A stretch of DNA of 64,000 nucleotides. Source: Pelagophyceae sp. CCMP2097. Lineage: Eukaryota > Sar > Pelagophyceae. The notes under the pieces are model-generated. The model had not been told where the DNA came from. It did not search any database and was given only the letters and a program-made list of their open reading frames with translations. Below are positions 53,214 to 63,599 of this stretch, piece by piece (position 1 is the first letter of the stretch; each line of letters begins with the position of its first letter). The translations under genes and the position numbers were made by a program. The stretch spans positions 484,646 to 548,645 of the forward strand of contig MU657179.1 of NCBI GenBank assembly GCA_026770575.1, written 5' to 3'.

Positions 53214-56200
53214 ATGGAGGGGCGCCGCCTCAGGGACACCATCGGTGCGGCCGAAGCGCGATACTGCATGCGCGCCCCCCCTCGAGCCACCTCGCTCGGC
53301 GGCGTTCCCCCCCCCCCGAGCTGCGCCGCGGTCAGGCGCGCGCGAGTGCTGCTCCGGCGACAACCTCCTGGGCCGGCGCGACGAGGAGAATGTCGGGCTC
53401 TTCGTCTACCTCATCGACGCCTGGGCAGAGCGGTCCATGCTCGGCGGCCGACGCAAGCTCGACGTCAAAGGGTCCGCCGCCAGCGTCCGCCCTATGTCGA
53501 TGATGCCGCGCCTGCACCGCGGCCGCGCACAGGACCTGGCAGACGGTGCGCGAGCTCAAGGTGCGCCCCGCATCTGCGCCGCGGGCGTCGGGTGCCCCAT
53601 TGGCCGGGAACGTTCCCCGCGCGGCCTTTGGACCGGCCGCCTAGGGCTCCATCGCGCGCCTGCTGAAGATCCCGGCGAACCAGCAGCGCCTCTACTACCG
53701 GTCTGCGCAGCTGCAGGACCACCGGACGCTGGAGGAGAGTGGTATCCACAAGTCGGGCGCCACGCTCCTATTCGACGCCAGGTGCGTGTTTCCTGGCCCG
53801 CCATCCGGGACTCGTTGCCCGCCCTACTGCCTTGCCTGGGCTCGTCTGGGCTGCCCGACTGCCTTACCTGGGCCTGCGGTGGCATTCCGGTGAAACGATT
53901 GTTGGACGGGGCTCGCGGCGGGACTTCTTGCCGCTTAGGCCGCGCGGCGGGCACGACGCCGAGGCTTCCGTGAGCGAGCCGTCGCTGGAGCCCATCTCGT
54001 GCGCGGCGCTGCACCGGCGCAGCGACGGCGCGCTGCCGCCGGCGCTCGGCCGCGCGTTTCTCAAGGCCCGAAGAGCGCTCATCGTCAACGCAAAGGCCCC
54101 GTCGCTGGCAATGGACGGCACCGGCGGCACGTACTTCATGCACGACATCGACGGCCGCGCCGTCGGTGAGCAGAATAGAGAGGCGGGGGAGCGACTTTGT
54201 CATGATGGCATGCGTGTTTGTCATGATGGCATGCGTGTCAGAGGGACCTGCGAGTCGGGGTGCCGACGCGCTTTCTTAGGGTGCTTCAAGCCGGCGGACG
54301 AGGAGCCTTTCTGCGTCAACAACCCGCGGCACTTTGTGGGCCCGCACTGCGCGTTTTCGGCGCGGGGCCGCGACGTCCCGCGCGGCGAGCTGTCTTCCAT
54401 GCGCCTCGGAGTGCGACCCGGCGAGGCGCACGCGCGCGAGGTGGCGGCGTACCTTTTAGATTGTGCGGCGGGGCACGTGGCGGGCGTGCCGGAGACGACG
54501 CTGGCGGAATCAAGGCATGCAAAGTATTGCTACGCTGACAGAGTGGTCCGCGAAAAGGTCGGCTCCTTTCAAGTCTTTGTGCCTCACGAGGGCATCGCCG
54601 AGGACTACGGGCCCAACGAGCTCGACGTGGCGCGGTTGCAGGCCGTGGCGGCTCTGGACATGCGGGCGCTCAACTGCGACCGCAATTCGGCGAATCTCTT
54701 GGTCCGTTGGAAGAACAACTCGACATCGACAAGACTCGACGTCGTCCCAATCGACCACGGCTTCATTTTGCCAGACGTTTTGGAGATTGAGTGGTTCGAC
54801 TGGTGTTGGATAGACTGGCCAGCTGTTCGGGCGCCGTTATGCGAACAAGTCAAGAAACACATCCTCGCTCTCGACGCCGCCGCCGACGCGGACATGCTGC
54901 GCGACGCCCTGGGCCTCCGGCCGCCGTGCCTGAGGTTGATGCGCGCCGCGACGGGGCTGCTGCAGCGCGGCGTGGCCGCGGGCTTGACGCTGAGGGACGT
55001 GGCGTCTTTAATGGTGCCCAGTCGCCGCGACGCCTCTTCGAAAGCGAGGCTCCACACCGCCGTGCAGCACGCTTCGGAGCTGGCGCACCTCACTTTGGCC
55101 GAGGAGCGGCGCGGGCCGCGTCGAATCACGCCTTCGGTGTCTCCGCGCGTCGACGGGCGGTACAACGACGCGACTCGGCCGCGAAACGACGCAAAGGTCG
55201 CCTTTGCGTCGGCGAGCTGCGAGGCCAAGCCGCTGCCCCGCGCAAACGTCTCCGGCCTCACCATCTCCATCCAAAAAGATGTGGTCAACGGCGACAACGC
55301 CGGCGGCGTCGGCGGCCTCCTCAAGAGGCCAGACTCGCGGTCGGGCTTGGGCGGCCTACTTGAGGCCGACGAGCACGCCGCGGACAAGGCCGCCGACCTC
55401 GGCGGCCTCCAGGACGACGGCAACGAGTGCAAGGAAGGCGATTTCAAGGTGCTACCGGAAGCGGGTCTCCGCATCTCGCTCCGGCGCAACGGCGCGCACG
55501 GCAGAAACGAAAACGACGACGCGCGCGGCAGAAAAGACGCCGGGAGCGAGGCGCACGGCCAGAGCTTGCCGCACGGCCGCAGCGACGCGCGCGCGGTCAA
55601 CGGCGGCCCAAACGGTGGTCCAAAGTACGACAATTTCGGTTCACCGCCGCTCTACGGCTACCAAAAGCCGGCGCTGTGCAGCTACTCGCCGAGCCCGCCC
55701 CCGTCGGCTGCGGCGTCGCCGCGGAGCGGCGCGCACCGCCGCCGCGGCGCCTCGCTGCTCACTGCGGGCTTCAGCTACGACGAAAGCAACTCTTCGTACC
55801 GGGCCCGGTGGGAGAGCGCCGCCGCCGCCGCGTCGTTCGACGCCGACTCGCCGTCGTCGCTCGCCTCGCACGGCGGGTCGCCGCGCTGGGTCGACGGCCT
55901 GCCGAGGTCGATCCGCGCGCGGAGCGACTCCGAGGATTCGTTTGCGTCCGCGTCGCTCCTCTCCTCGGAAGACTCCTTTTCGCCGTCGAGCTCCTCCGAG
56001 GCCGTCGACGCCTACGTCGCCACGCGCCGCGCGCCGCGCGAAGCCGCGCACCGCTTGTCGCACCGCAGCGCGCGCGCCGACGACGAAGGCACCATCTTCG
56101 AGACGGATGCCCTCGACCTGCCGCCCATGCCGCTCATCGAGACGGCGCCACCACCGCCGCCGCTGCCGCCGCCGCTGCCGCGGTGCTCTCCCGATTTGGA

Positions 56201-56696
56201 CGACGACCGGCGCTTGCACCTCGATGTCGTCAAGCGCGCCGTGGCGCCGAAAACGGCGCGCAGCGGCTTTTCGCTCGGCCGGTCGCTGGAAGGCGCCTCG
56301 CTCGTGCGGCTGCACTCGTGCCCGGCGCTGGCCCAAGCGGCGCCGCCACCGCTTGACACGGCCTCGGGCGCCTTTGGGCCGTGCGACGGCGGCTCGCCCG
56401 ACCGCAACCGCAACGTTGGGCGCGGCCTCTTCGACAAGGCCGGCTCGCCGCACGGCTCGCCGCGGCCCTTTGACGAGGCAGGCTTTGACAAGCATTTTTT
56501 CCGTTTCCTCGACGGCCTCCTCGAGGACCTCGTGCGCTGGAAGCAGCTCGCCATCGCAGAGAAGCGCAAGCGCGACGCCGCCGCCGTGGAACAGCCGCAA
56601 CGCGGCCGCCGCGGGGTGCAGTTCGCAACCGCGCCTGCATCGCAGTTCTCCGCTTCGCTTCCCGCCACCGCGATCCGCGCCATCGCACTCCGATGA
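53214..56696 (+). CDS. Ubiquitin-like-domain phosphatidylinositol 4-kinase gamma
   Basis: Type-II PI4K gamma-like protein. A ubiquitin-like domain is rebuilt across an intron: QTVRELK joined to GSIARLLKIPANQQRLYYRS, then AQLQDHRTLEESGIHKSGAT. The kinase part shows GTYFMHDIDGRAV joined to KPADEEPFCVNNPRHFVG, REVAAYLLD, GSFQVFVPHEGI, LDMRALNCDRNSANLLV (catalytic loop) and VVPIDHGFILPDVLEIEWFD (IDHG metal site). This order is that of plant Ubl-PI4K gamma proteins, some of which show protein-kinase activity. A long low-complexity Ser/Arg/Asp-rich tail of about 500 residues follows, ending TAIRAIALR. Introns lie near 53562-53650, 53780-53935 and 54162-54275. Start at ATG 53214. Confidence 0.87.
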
Positions 56697-59600
56697 GGTC
56701 ATCTCCGCCGCCGCCGCCGCGCAGAAAAAATGACTGCGCCGCGGCCGCGGCGCCGCGCACGAGACCGCACGCGCGGCAGACTGCGCCAAGGCCGAGACGA
56801 GAACCCCACCAGCTCCGTATATACCTCCTTGCCCCGCCCGCCTCAACGCGCGGCCGACGTCGAACCCGGCGCGCGACTACTCCGCGCCCGCCCGCGACGC
56901 CCCTCGCGCCCACATGTGGCCCATCGCGCCACTTCTCGTGCGCGCACACCCGGCCTGCCACCACACCAAGGCAGGCCACCGCTCCCTGTGCATCTCTAAC
57001 GAACGACTGTTCGGCAAAGGGGGGCGTCGCCACAAGCGGCGCGCTTCGGCTCAGAGTCGCAAGCAAAGGAAGAGGCATCGCTAAATCGCTTAAAAAAATC
57101 AGACGCGTCGCGCGAGGCTCCTGCACGGGGCGGTTCTACGCCGCGGCATCGGAGCTCCGGAGCGCGCCTCGGCTCCCTGCGCCGCGCAACCGTCTGAATG
57201 TGAGTTGCCAACGGCCCTCCGTCCCATACGCGCGCGCGCTGCGCCGCGCCTCCAACGGCGCCGCGCCTCCAACGGCCGCGCCCAGGTCGCGCCCCTCGTC
57301 GAGGAAGCGGTCTCATTCGAGTGATTCGCCGCAGTCGAGGAAGCGGTCGCGGTCGCCGCCGGCGCGCGCGCAGCCGTCCAGAGACCGGCCCTCGGACCGC
57401 CACCAGGACCGCCACCAGGACCGCCACCAGGACCGCCACCAGGACCGCCACCAGGACCGCCACCAGGACCGCCACCAGGACCGCCACCGGGACCGGCAGT
57501 CCGAGCGGCCGTTCGACCGGCCGTTGGACCGGCCTTCGGACCGGCAGCAAGATCGGCAGCCAGACCGGCAGCAGGACCGGCAGTCCGAGCGGCGGTTCGA
57601 CCGTCAGCAGGACCGGTCGTCGGACCGGCAGTCGGACCGGCAGTCGGACCGGCCGTTCGATCGGCAGCAGAACCGGCCGTTCGACCGTCAGCCGGACCGG
57701 CCGTTCGACCGGCAGCAGAACCGGCAGCAGGACCGCCCGTTCGACCGGCAGCCGAAGAGACAGCAGGACCGGCCGTCGGACCGGCCTCGACCGGACCGGT
57801 CGCAAGGTGCGCCGGCCCTCGACGGCATCCGGCTCTTCGTGCGCAACCTCGCCTTCGACACGACGAAGGACGACATCTTCAACGCGTGCGTGGCCCGCTC
57901 TAACGGGATCGAGCGTCGTCCCACGGCCAAAGTAGGTTTGAGCGCGTGTGGAAGCTGGAGCACGTTTTAATCCCCGTCGACCGCGCCTCGGGCCAGCCGC
58001 GCGGCTTCGCCTACGTCTCTCTGACGCCGCCCGCGGACCGCAAGGACGCGGAGCGAGTCTGCGCGGGTATGCAGCACGCCATGTGCCGGAACCGCCCGAT
58101 GCAAGTCGAAGTCGCCGTGCCCCACGTCAACTGGGCCGGCGGTCGCGTCCATACTGACGGCGGTCGCGTCCATACTGAGGGGCAGCCGCCAAAGGCCGAG
58201 CCAGCGCGCGCCTTAGCGACGGCGGCGCCGATGACTGCGCACGACATGGAGGAGCGGCGCCTCTTCCACACGACGGTGGCGGCTAAGAAAGCGATGGTCG
58301 CGGACCGCTCGGCCCCGTCGACAGCGGCGGAAGTTTTCACTCTTTTTGAAAAGGCCGGGGACACATTTCATTGCGAGAATTGGGCCGCGGTGCTCCACAA
58401 ACTCGGCAAGATGAGCGCCGGGGCAGAAGACGCTCGGCTCAGCCGCGTCGTCAGAAGGGCCGCTTCGAGCGTCTACTCTGATCCGAGGTGGACTGCGCAG
58501 TTGTTTGCCGATTCCACCTGGGGCCTCGCCAGGATCGCCGCCGGCGCGCGCGGTTCGCGGCCGGAGAGGGCGTTCCTGCTCGCGACGACGGAATTCTTCG
58601 ACGCGGTGGCGAGCAACGCGGTATCAAAGGTTGCAGACTTTGACTCGACACACCTTGCAAAGACGGCGTGGGCCTTTAGCACGGCGGGCGTTTCAGCGCC
58701 GGCTTTGTTTGAAGCGATCGCTTCGGAAGCGTCTAAGAAGATGGCGACGTTTACGCCGCAGCACCTCACAAACACGGCCTGGGCGTTTTCCGCGGCAAAA
58801 GTCGACGCCGCGGAGCTCTTTGATGAAATTGCCGCCCAGGTCCGGTGCCTCATCGTGGCGCCGGCGGACGACGCGGCCCAGTTCACGCCGCAAAACCTCG
58901 CAAACATCTTATGGGCCTACGCCTCGGCGGCCGTCGAGGCGCCGGCTTTATTTGGAGACGTCGCGGAGGAGGCGTGCCAGAGGATGGCGGCGTTTGAGCC
59001 GCAGGAATTAGCAAACACGGCGTGGGCCTTTGCGACGGCGGGCATCGCGACGCCGTTGCTCTTCGAGGCCGTCGCCGCCGAAGCTTTAAAGAAGATTGAA
59101 AATTTCACTGGGCAGGACGTCTCCAAGATGGTTTGGGCCTTTGCCACCGCGGGCGTCTCGGCGCCGTTGCTGTTCGAGGCCGCCGCGACCGAGTCGGTCA
59201 AGAAGATGGCGGCGCTCAACGCGCGCGACGTCGCGGACATTGCTTATGCTTTTGCCATATCGGGCAACGAGGCGGCGGCTTTGTTCGACGCTTTGGCGCC
59301 GAGCGTCCAAGCCAAGTTCGGCGACTTCGGCGACCGCGAGCTCGCGCAGTGCCTCGTCGTCTTCCTGCACCTGCGCACAGAGGCTCCGGAACACGCGCTG
59401 GCGGTAATGCTGCAAGGGCACGAGGCCGAGATCCGCGCGGCGCACGTTTCCAAGGGCCCGTCGCCGGCGATGCGCGACGTTTCCAAGGCGCTGACTCTCG
59501 TCGAGTGGGACCACGAAGTCGACTACGTCGCGGCCGACGGTATCTCGCTGGCCACGGCGCAGCCGGCATCAAAAGTGGCTGTCGAGTACTGCGGCCCGGA

Positions 59601-59787
59601 AGAGTACTTCGCCGCTTCCACGGACGGCGTGCGGCGCGAGCTCGGCGGCGCGGCGCTTTTCAGGGACAAGCTCCTCTACAACGTCGGGTGGACGCTCCTG
59701 CGCGTGCCGTTTTCTGAGTGGGCGGCGCTGGAATCGCCGGCCCAGCAAAGCACGTACCTCGCAGACCGCCTCGCCGCCTACAGGTAA
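56693..59787 (+). CDS. RD-repeat / RRM / HPR / RAP protein
   Basis: Predicted RNA-binding protein. Order: an Arg/Ser-rich part (SRKRSHSSDSPQSRKRSRSP), a long Asp-Arg repeat (DRHQ then DRQQ/DRPF units), one RRM (IRLFVRNLAFDTTKDDIFNA joined to FERVWKLEHVLIPVDRASGQ, then PRGFAYVSL), a leader block VFTLFEKAGDTFHCENWAAV, about seven HPR repeats (LANTAWAFATAGIATPLLFE), and a RAP domain (ALTLVEWDHEVDYVAADGIS; LLYNVGWTLLRVPFSEWA). The RRM is rebuilt by removing a 50-bp GT-AG intron (57886-57935). The 5' end is uncertain: ATG 56693 overlaps the stop of the previous gene and is the only in-frame ATG, so a separate 5' exon (for example starting at 56914) is likely. Confidence 0.8.
57394..57493 (+). repeat. 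12-bp coding minisatellite
   Basis: About eight copies of GGACCGCCACCA encoding Asp-Arg-His-Gln, followed to about 57800 by degenerate GGACCGGCAG-type units encoding Asp-Arg-Gln/Pro. Confidence 0.9.
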
Positions 59788-59911
59788 ACACTCTCTCGAG
59801 GTCCCACAGCCGCGGGCCACGCAGCAGCGAGCCCTGCAGCGTTGCGCAAGAGGGAGGGGTCGCGCGAGGTCCGCAGGAGCCATTGGCTCTCCCCGCCTTT
59901 TGCGTTTGGCG

Positions 59912-60889
59912 ATGACAGCTGCCGAACATTCCGGAAAAATTTCTTTCGGTTCAGTTCGTGTTCGTCGAAGTTCGAAGATTCGGGGCAGCTGGTCGGTCAT
60001 CGTTGCGGCGCCGGCGCCCGCGCGCGCCGCCGCGGCAATGCTGCTGCGGTGGCAGTCCTTCGTGGAGCTGCGGTCCGCGGACGCGGCGCGCGCCGAAGCC
60101 GACTTGCGAACCTTACGGCAGCAAAAGGGCACCCTCCCCGCCCTCCAAACGCCCATGGCGAGCCCGCGCGGCCTCGCGGGTCGGTCCATAGACGACCGCA
60201 CGGGCGCCGCCGCGCTGCGCAGGCGAGCGAGCCTCTCCGCCCTCGCAGACGCGCCGCGGGCGCCCCGCGCGGCGCCCGCCCGCGCGGCGCCCGCCCGCGC
60301 GACGGTCGCCAAGCTGCCAAGGCCGTCCCTCGCGACGGTCAAGGTGCGCGGCGGCGCGGCCTCAAGAAGGTCGCTCGGCGACCGTGCGCCGGGGCCGCTC
60401 TCGCTCTACGGCGGATCAATGGCTGCGCGAGGCCTCTCAGCGCGCATGGCCATTTCCCGAAGTCCCGACGCGGCGGCCGCCGATAGCGACGACGAGTTCG
60501 ACGCGGCGACAGGCGCAGCGTCGCCTCGCAGCGTCCTCGGACCCGCCGCGCGCCCTCGCGAGACGCGGACGATAGGTTCCCTCCACAAATGGCGCGCCGC
60601 GGGTCGTTTGGCGACCGCGCGGCATCCTTCGCAAAGCTGTCCACGGCCATCTAGCCAAATGCCTCTCCGGGCTCGGCCGAGGGAGCGCGCCGCCGCCGCG
60701 CACCCGCTTATGTTTTCCACAAACCTATTCATTCTATGTGCCCTCGTGTGCCTTCGACGATCGAACGTGGCTCGGGGCCTCGCGGCGGGACCGCGCGCGA
60801 GGCGCCGCACAGGCCCCGAAGCCGGGCAAGGGACCAGGACCATGGACCCTTCCGACTCGCAAGTTCCAGTTTGGAAGCAATTGTTCTGA
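59912..60889 (+). CDS. Hypothetical protein
   Basis: An open frame from ATG 59912, with an alternative start at ATG 60038 (MLLRWQSFVELRSADAARAE). It encodes a short helical N-terminus and then a low-complexity Ala/Arg/Pro-rich region with SDDEFDAATGAASPRSVLG. The last part of the frame is made of the dispersed repeat starting near 60694, so the natural 3' end is probably earlier; another frame ends RRGSFGDRAASFAKLSTAI at about 60653. No family is recognised and no function is offered. Confidence 0.4.
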   Translation: MTAAEHSGKISFGSVRVRRSSKIRGSWSVIVAAPAPARAAAAMLLRWQSFVELRSADAARAEADLRTLRQQKGTLPALQTPMASPRGLAGRSIDDRTGAAALRRRASLSALADAPRAPRAAPARAAPARATVAKLPRPSLATVKVRGGAASRRSLGDRAPGPLSLYGGSMAARGLSARMAISRSPDAAAADSDDEFDAATGAASPRSVLGPAARPRETRTIGSLHKWRAAGRLATARHPSQSCPRPSSQMPLRARPRERAAAAHPLMFSTNLFILCALVCLRRSNVARGLAAGPRARRRTGPEAGQGTRTMDPSDSQVPVWKQLF

Positions 60890-60921
60890 AGTTCCTTGAA
60901 GCGATTCAAATTTTCAGCGAC
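60694..60921. repeat. Long direct repeat, copy 1
   Basis: Shared with 63378-63599. Common landmarks are GCCGCGCACCCGCTT, GTGCCCTCGTGTGCCTTCGA, GAGGCGCCGCACAGGCCCC and the end ATTCAAATTTTCAGCGAC. Confidence 0.85.
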
Positions 60922-60959
60922 TGACGTTTTTTTAAGGCGTCGACCCGCCGCCTCCGTCG

Positions 60960-63080
60960 ATGGACAAGGGCGCGCGGCTGTCGTTTGACGGCGCGGGCGT
61001 GGTGACGGCGTGGAGTTTTTCGCTGCAGCAGTTGACAGGTGTTCAGGCGGAGGATGCCATCGGCAAAACGTACTCGGATCTGATCGCCCCTCTCTCGCTG
61101 ACCGACGAGTACCGCGCCGCCGCGCTGGCCTGCGTCGCCAACGTCTGGGAGCACGGCGCCGTCTACTCGCCGGAGGACGCGCTCGTCGCGGACGAGGACA
61201 TTTGCCACGTTAGCTACGTAACAAAGTTCGCTCTTCCACTTCCTACACGCTCGCCCGAGTTTGGCGCAAAGTTCTTCGTCGAGCTCATCGTGGAGCCCTA
61301 TGATTATGCGGCCCGGGGCGAGGTCGCCGATCCGGCGGCCCGGGGCGAGGTGAAAGGTCACGAGTTCACTCTACGTTATCAGAAAGACGCAGCCGCTCCG
61401 AAACTCGCGTACCTCTGCGAGAAGGCTGCCGGCGGCGCCCCGACGCTCGCCGACGGATCGCTGGACATGCGCGGGTCCGCCGAGCCGGACGCCGCCGTCG
61501 ACGCCGCGGACTGGACGGTCGACACCGCGGACGGGGTGCCGGCGCCGCAAGCGGAGGTTGCCCGGCGGCCGTTTGCGCCCCTGTCGAGCGCGCCGAGCCT
61601 CTTGGGCCGCGCGTTGCTGCGCGAGGTCGTAGACACGCTGTGGCGCACAACGGCGGCGGGCCGCACGCGCCGCTTTACGTTTTCGAAGCGCTACGACGAG
61701 GTTTGTCCACCCTGCATTCCTAATTTCTCCTGCATTCCTAATTTATTTTTCATCTTCGAATTAGGTTGCGCCCGAGGCGTACGCCGAGTGCGTCGCCGCC
61801 CTCGGCGGCCAGGCCGTCGTCGGGGCCAAGGTTATAGCGCGGCAACTTTCCTGGTGCCTTTGGCTGCCGAAACTACCCCCGCGGGGCCTAAGAAGTGTCG
61901 TCGACTCGGAGATGCTTCGGCAGCGCGGGGCCTTTGACTCCGACGCCAAATTTTTGCTCGCGGGCATGGCCGAGTTGGACGGCGACGGCCACGCGGCGGT
62001 GGTCCCGTTCTGCGCCTTAGAAGACCGCGATAAGCTGATGCTGACGATTCGAATCGACGTCGACGAGGTCGGTTCCCAGTGCTGCCTTCGCGGCGAATCG
62101 CCCATGGGCCCGCGCAGCGCCACTATTGAAGTCGCCGGATGCCTCTCCATGCACCAGCTCCACCGCGCCGTAGTAGTCACCTTTGGCCTCAAAAACGGCG
62201 GCAACGGCGCCTGCCACGCCTGGGACTACGCCACGCACGGCGGCTACTCGGGCCTCGCCGGCGTTTCGCCGACGGTCTGCGACGACAACTACTGCATGAC
62301 GTCGTTCCGCCAGCGCGTCCAGCGCAACAATGCCTCGTATATCGACTTTGACGCGCCAAACGCGCAACGCGTGACGTCGCTGCAGACGGGTCGCCTAATC
62401 GTCTGCGAGCACCGCATCGCCGCCGCCGCCGTGAGTCGAGGCAGAGCACGCGCGGGGAGGCAGAACACGCGCGGAGGCAGACCACGCGCCTCTCGAGATG
62501 GCGCCAAAGACGCCGCTCGCAGGTCTTCTGCCGCCCGGGAGCGACGGCGGGGCTGACTGATGGCTTCACGCGCTACGGCACGGACTACAAGCTCGCGCTG
62601 GAGAGGTGCAATTACCGCGAAACGCCCGGACCGCCAAAGTGCCTCCGCAGCGTGCGCAGGATAGACGAAGACGACTGGACTGTGGCAAAGGCCACGGACG
62701 CGCTCCAAAAGGATTCGTACCTCCGGCGCAGACGCCTGGACGTGTCGGACGACGCCGCGTTCCGGCCGCGCCTCATGCGCAATATCGACTTCTACAACAG
62801 CGGCGGCGGCGAACCGCTGGCGGTGCGCTGCCGCGGCGTCGACGGCGCGCCCCTCGCATGCCTCGGCGAGGCGCCGAATCGGGACGTCGACGGCGACTTT
62901 GAAACCGCCGACTACTTCGAAGACGATCCAGAAAGGCGTGCACAGCTTCCAAAACGGTTCTTGAAAGGGACATGGGGCAACGAGGATTACCTCATGCCAA
63001 ATCACGACGACGACGACGACGACGACGACTGCCTCTACCCGCGCCCTCCGACCAAGCGCAAACGCAACGGCGAGCCTTAA
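60960..63080 (+). CDS. PAS-like-domain protein of unknown function
   Basis: Three exons: 60960 to about 61700, about 61765-62430 and about 62521-63080. The join KRYDE to VAPEAYAE removes an AT-rich intron ending TTAG, and IAAA to VFCRPGATAGL removes GTGAGT...GCAG. The N-terminus has a PAS-like stretch: AGVVTAWSFSLQQLTGVQAE then DAIGKTYSDLIAPLS. The middle and C-terminal blocks (KLMLTIRIDVDEVGSQ; VVVTFGLKNGGNGACHAWDY; CMTSFRQRVQRNNASYIDFD) are well-formed but match no family I know. The end is acidic/basic (a run of eight Asp, then KRKRNGEP). It could be a sensory or light-responsive protein; that is inference from the PAS-like fold only. It is flanked by direct repeats. Confidence 0.6.
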
Positions 63081-63154
63081 AGAGATTGAGGGACCGCTGC
63101 CACGCCTCGCCAAGGGGGCCTCATCCGACGGATCCCGACCTTCAAGAGGGTTGT

Positions 63155-63377
63155 CGACGAGCACAGAGGCGCCGTCGGCAAAGAATCGCGTCGAGCGTTC
63201 GCGGTACGACCGCAGCGTCTGGTCGATGAGCGCCTTCCGCGGGAGCACGACCAGCGCGACGCCGAAATTTGACGATAGCGCCTCGACGACCCAGAGCCCG
63301 ACCGTCTTGCCGGCGCCAGACGGCAGCACGACCCGAGCGCGCCTGCGGCTGGGACTCTTGCCATGAGGCGCACCGTC
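63155..63377 (-). pseudogene. Truncated helicase fragment
   Basis: The minus strand reads RARVVLPSGAGKTVGLWVVE, ALVVLPRKALIDQTLRSYRE and FFADGASVLVDN, closely matching 24026-24250 of the broken helicase. Only the motif-I region is present and both ends stop abruptly. Two residues are lost within the GKT region (GKTVGLW against GKTLVGLW and GAGKT context). Clearly a partial copy. Confidence 0.8.
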
Positions 63378-63599
63378 GCCGCCGCCGCCGCGCACCCGCT
63401 TGTGTTTTCCACTTACCTACTCATTATGTGTGCCCTCGTGTGCCTTCGACGAACGAACGTGGCTCGGTTTCGCGGCCGGGACCACGCGAGGCGCCGCACA
63501 GGCCCCGAAGCCGGACAAGGGACCAGGACCACATGGTCCCATGGATCCTTCCGACTCGGATGTTCCATCATGGCCAGTGAGAATTCAAATTTTCAGCGA
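63378..63599. repeat. Long direct repeat, copy 2
   Basis: Second copy of 60694-60921, directly abutting the helicase fragment. Confidence 0.85.

Noticed and set aside
55641..56846. Long antisense frame opposite the PI4K gamma tail
   Set aside because: Arg/Ala-rich shadow of the low-complexity tail, with no conserved motif and no plausible start.
57394..57493. Possible CRISPR array from regularly repeated 12-bp units
   Set aside because: Units are contiguous with no spacers, in frame with a coding region, in a eukaryotic genome.
57886..57958. Intron of only 23 bp in the RRM
   Set aside because: A 50-bp GTGCGT...TAG intron gives a normal RRM helix and strand, so the extremely short alternatives are unnecessary.
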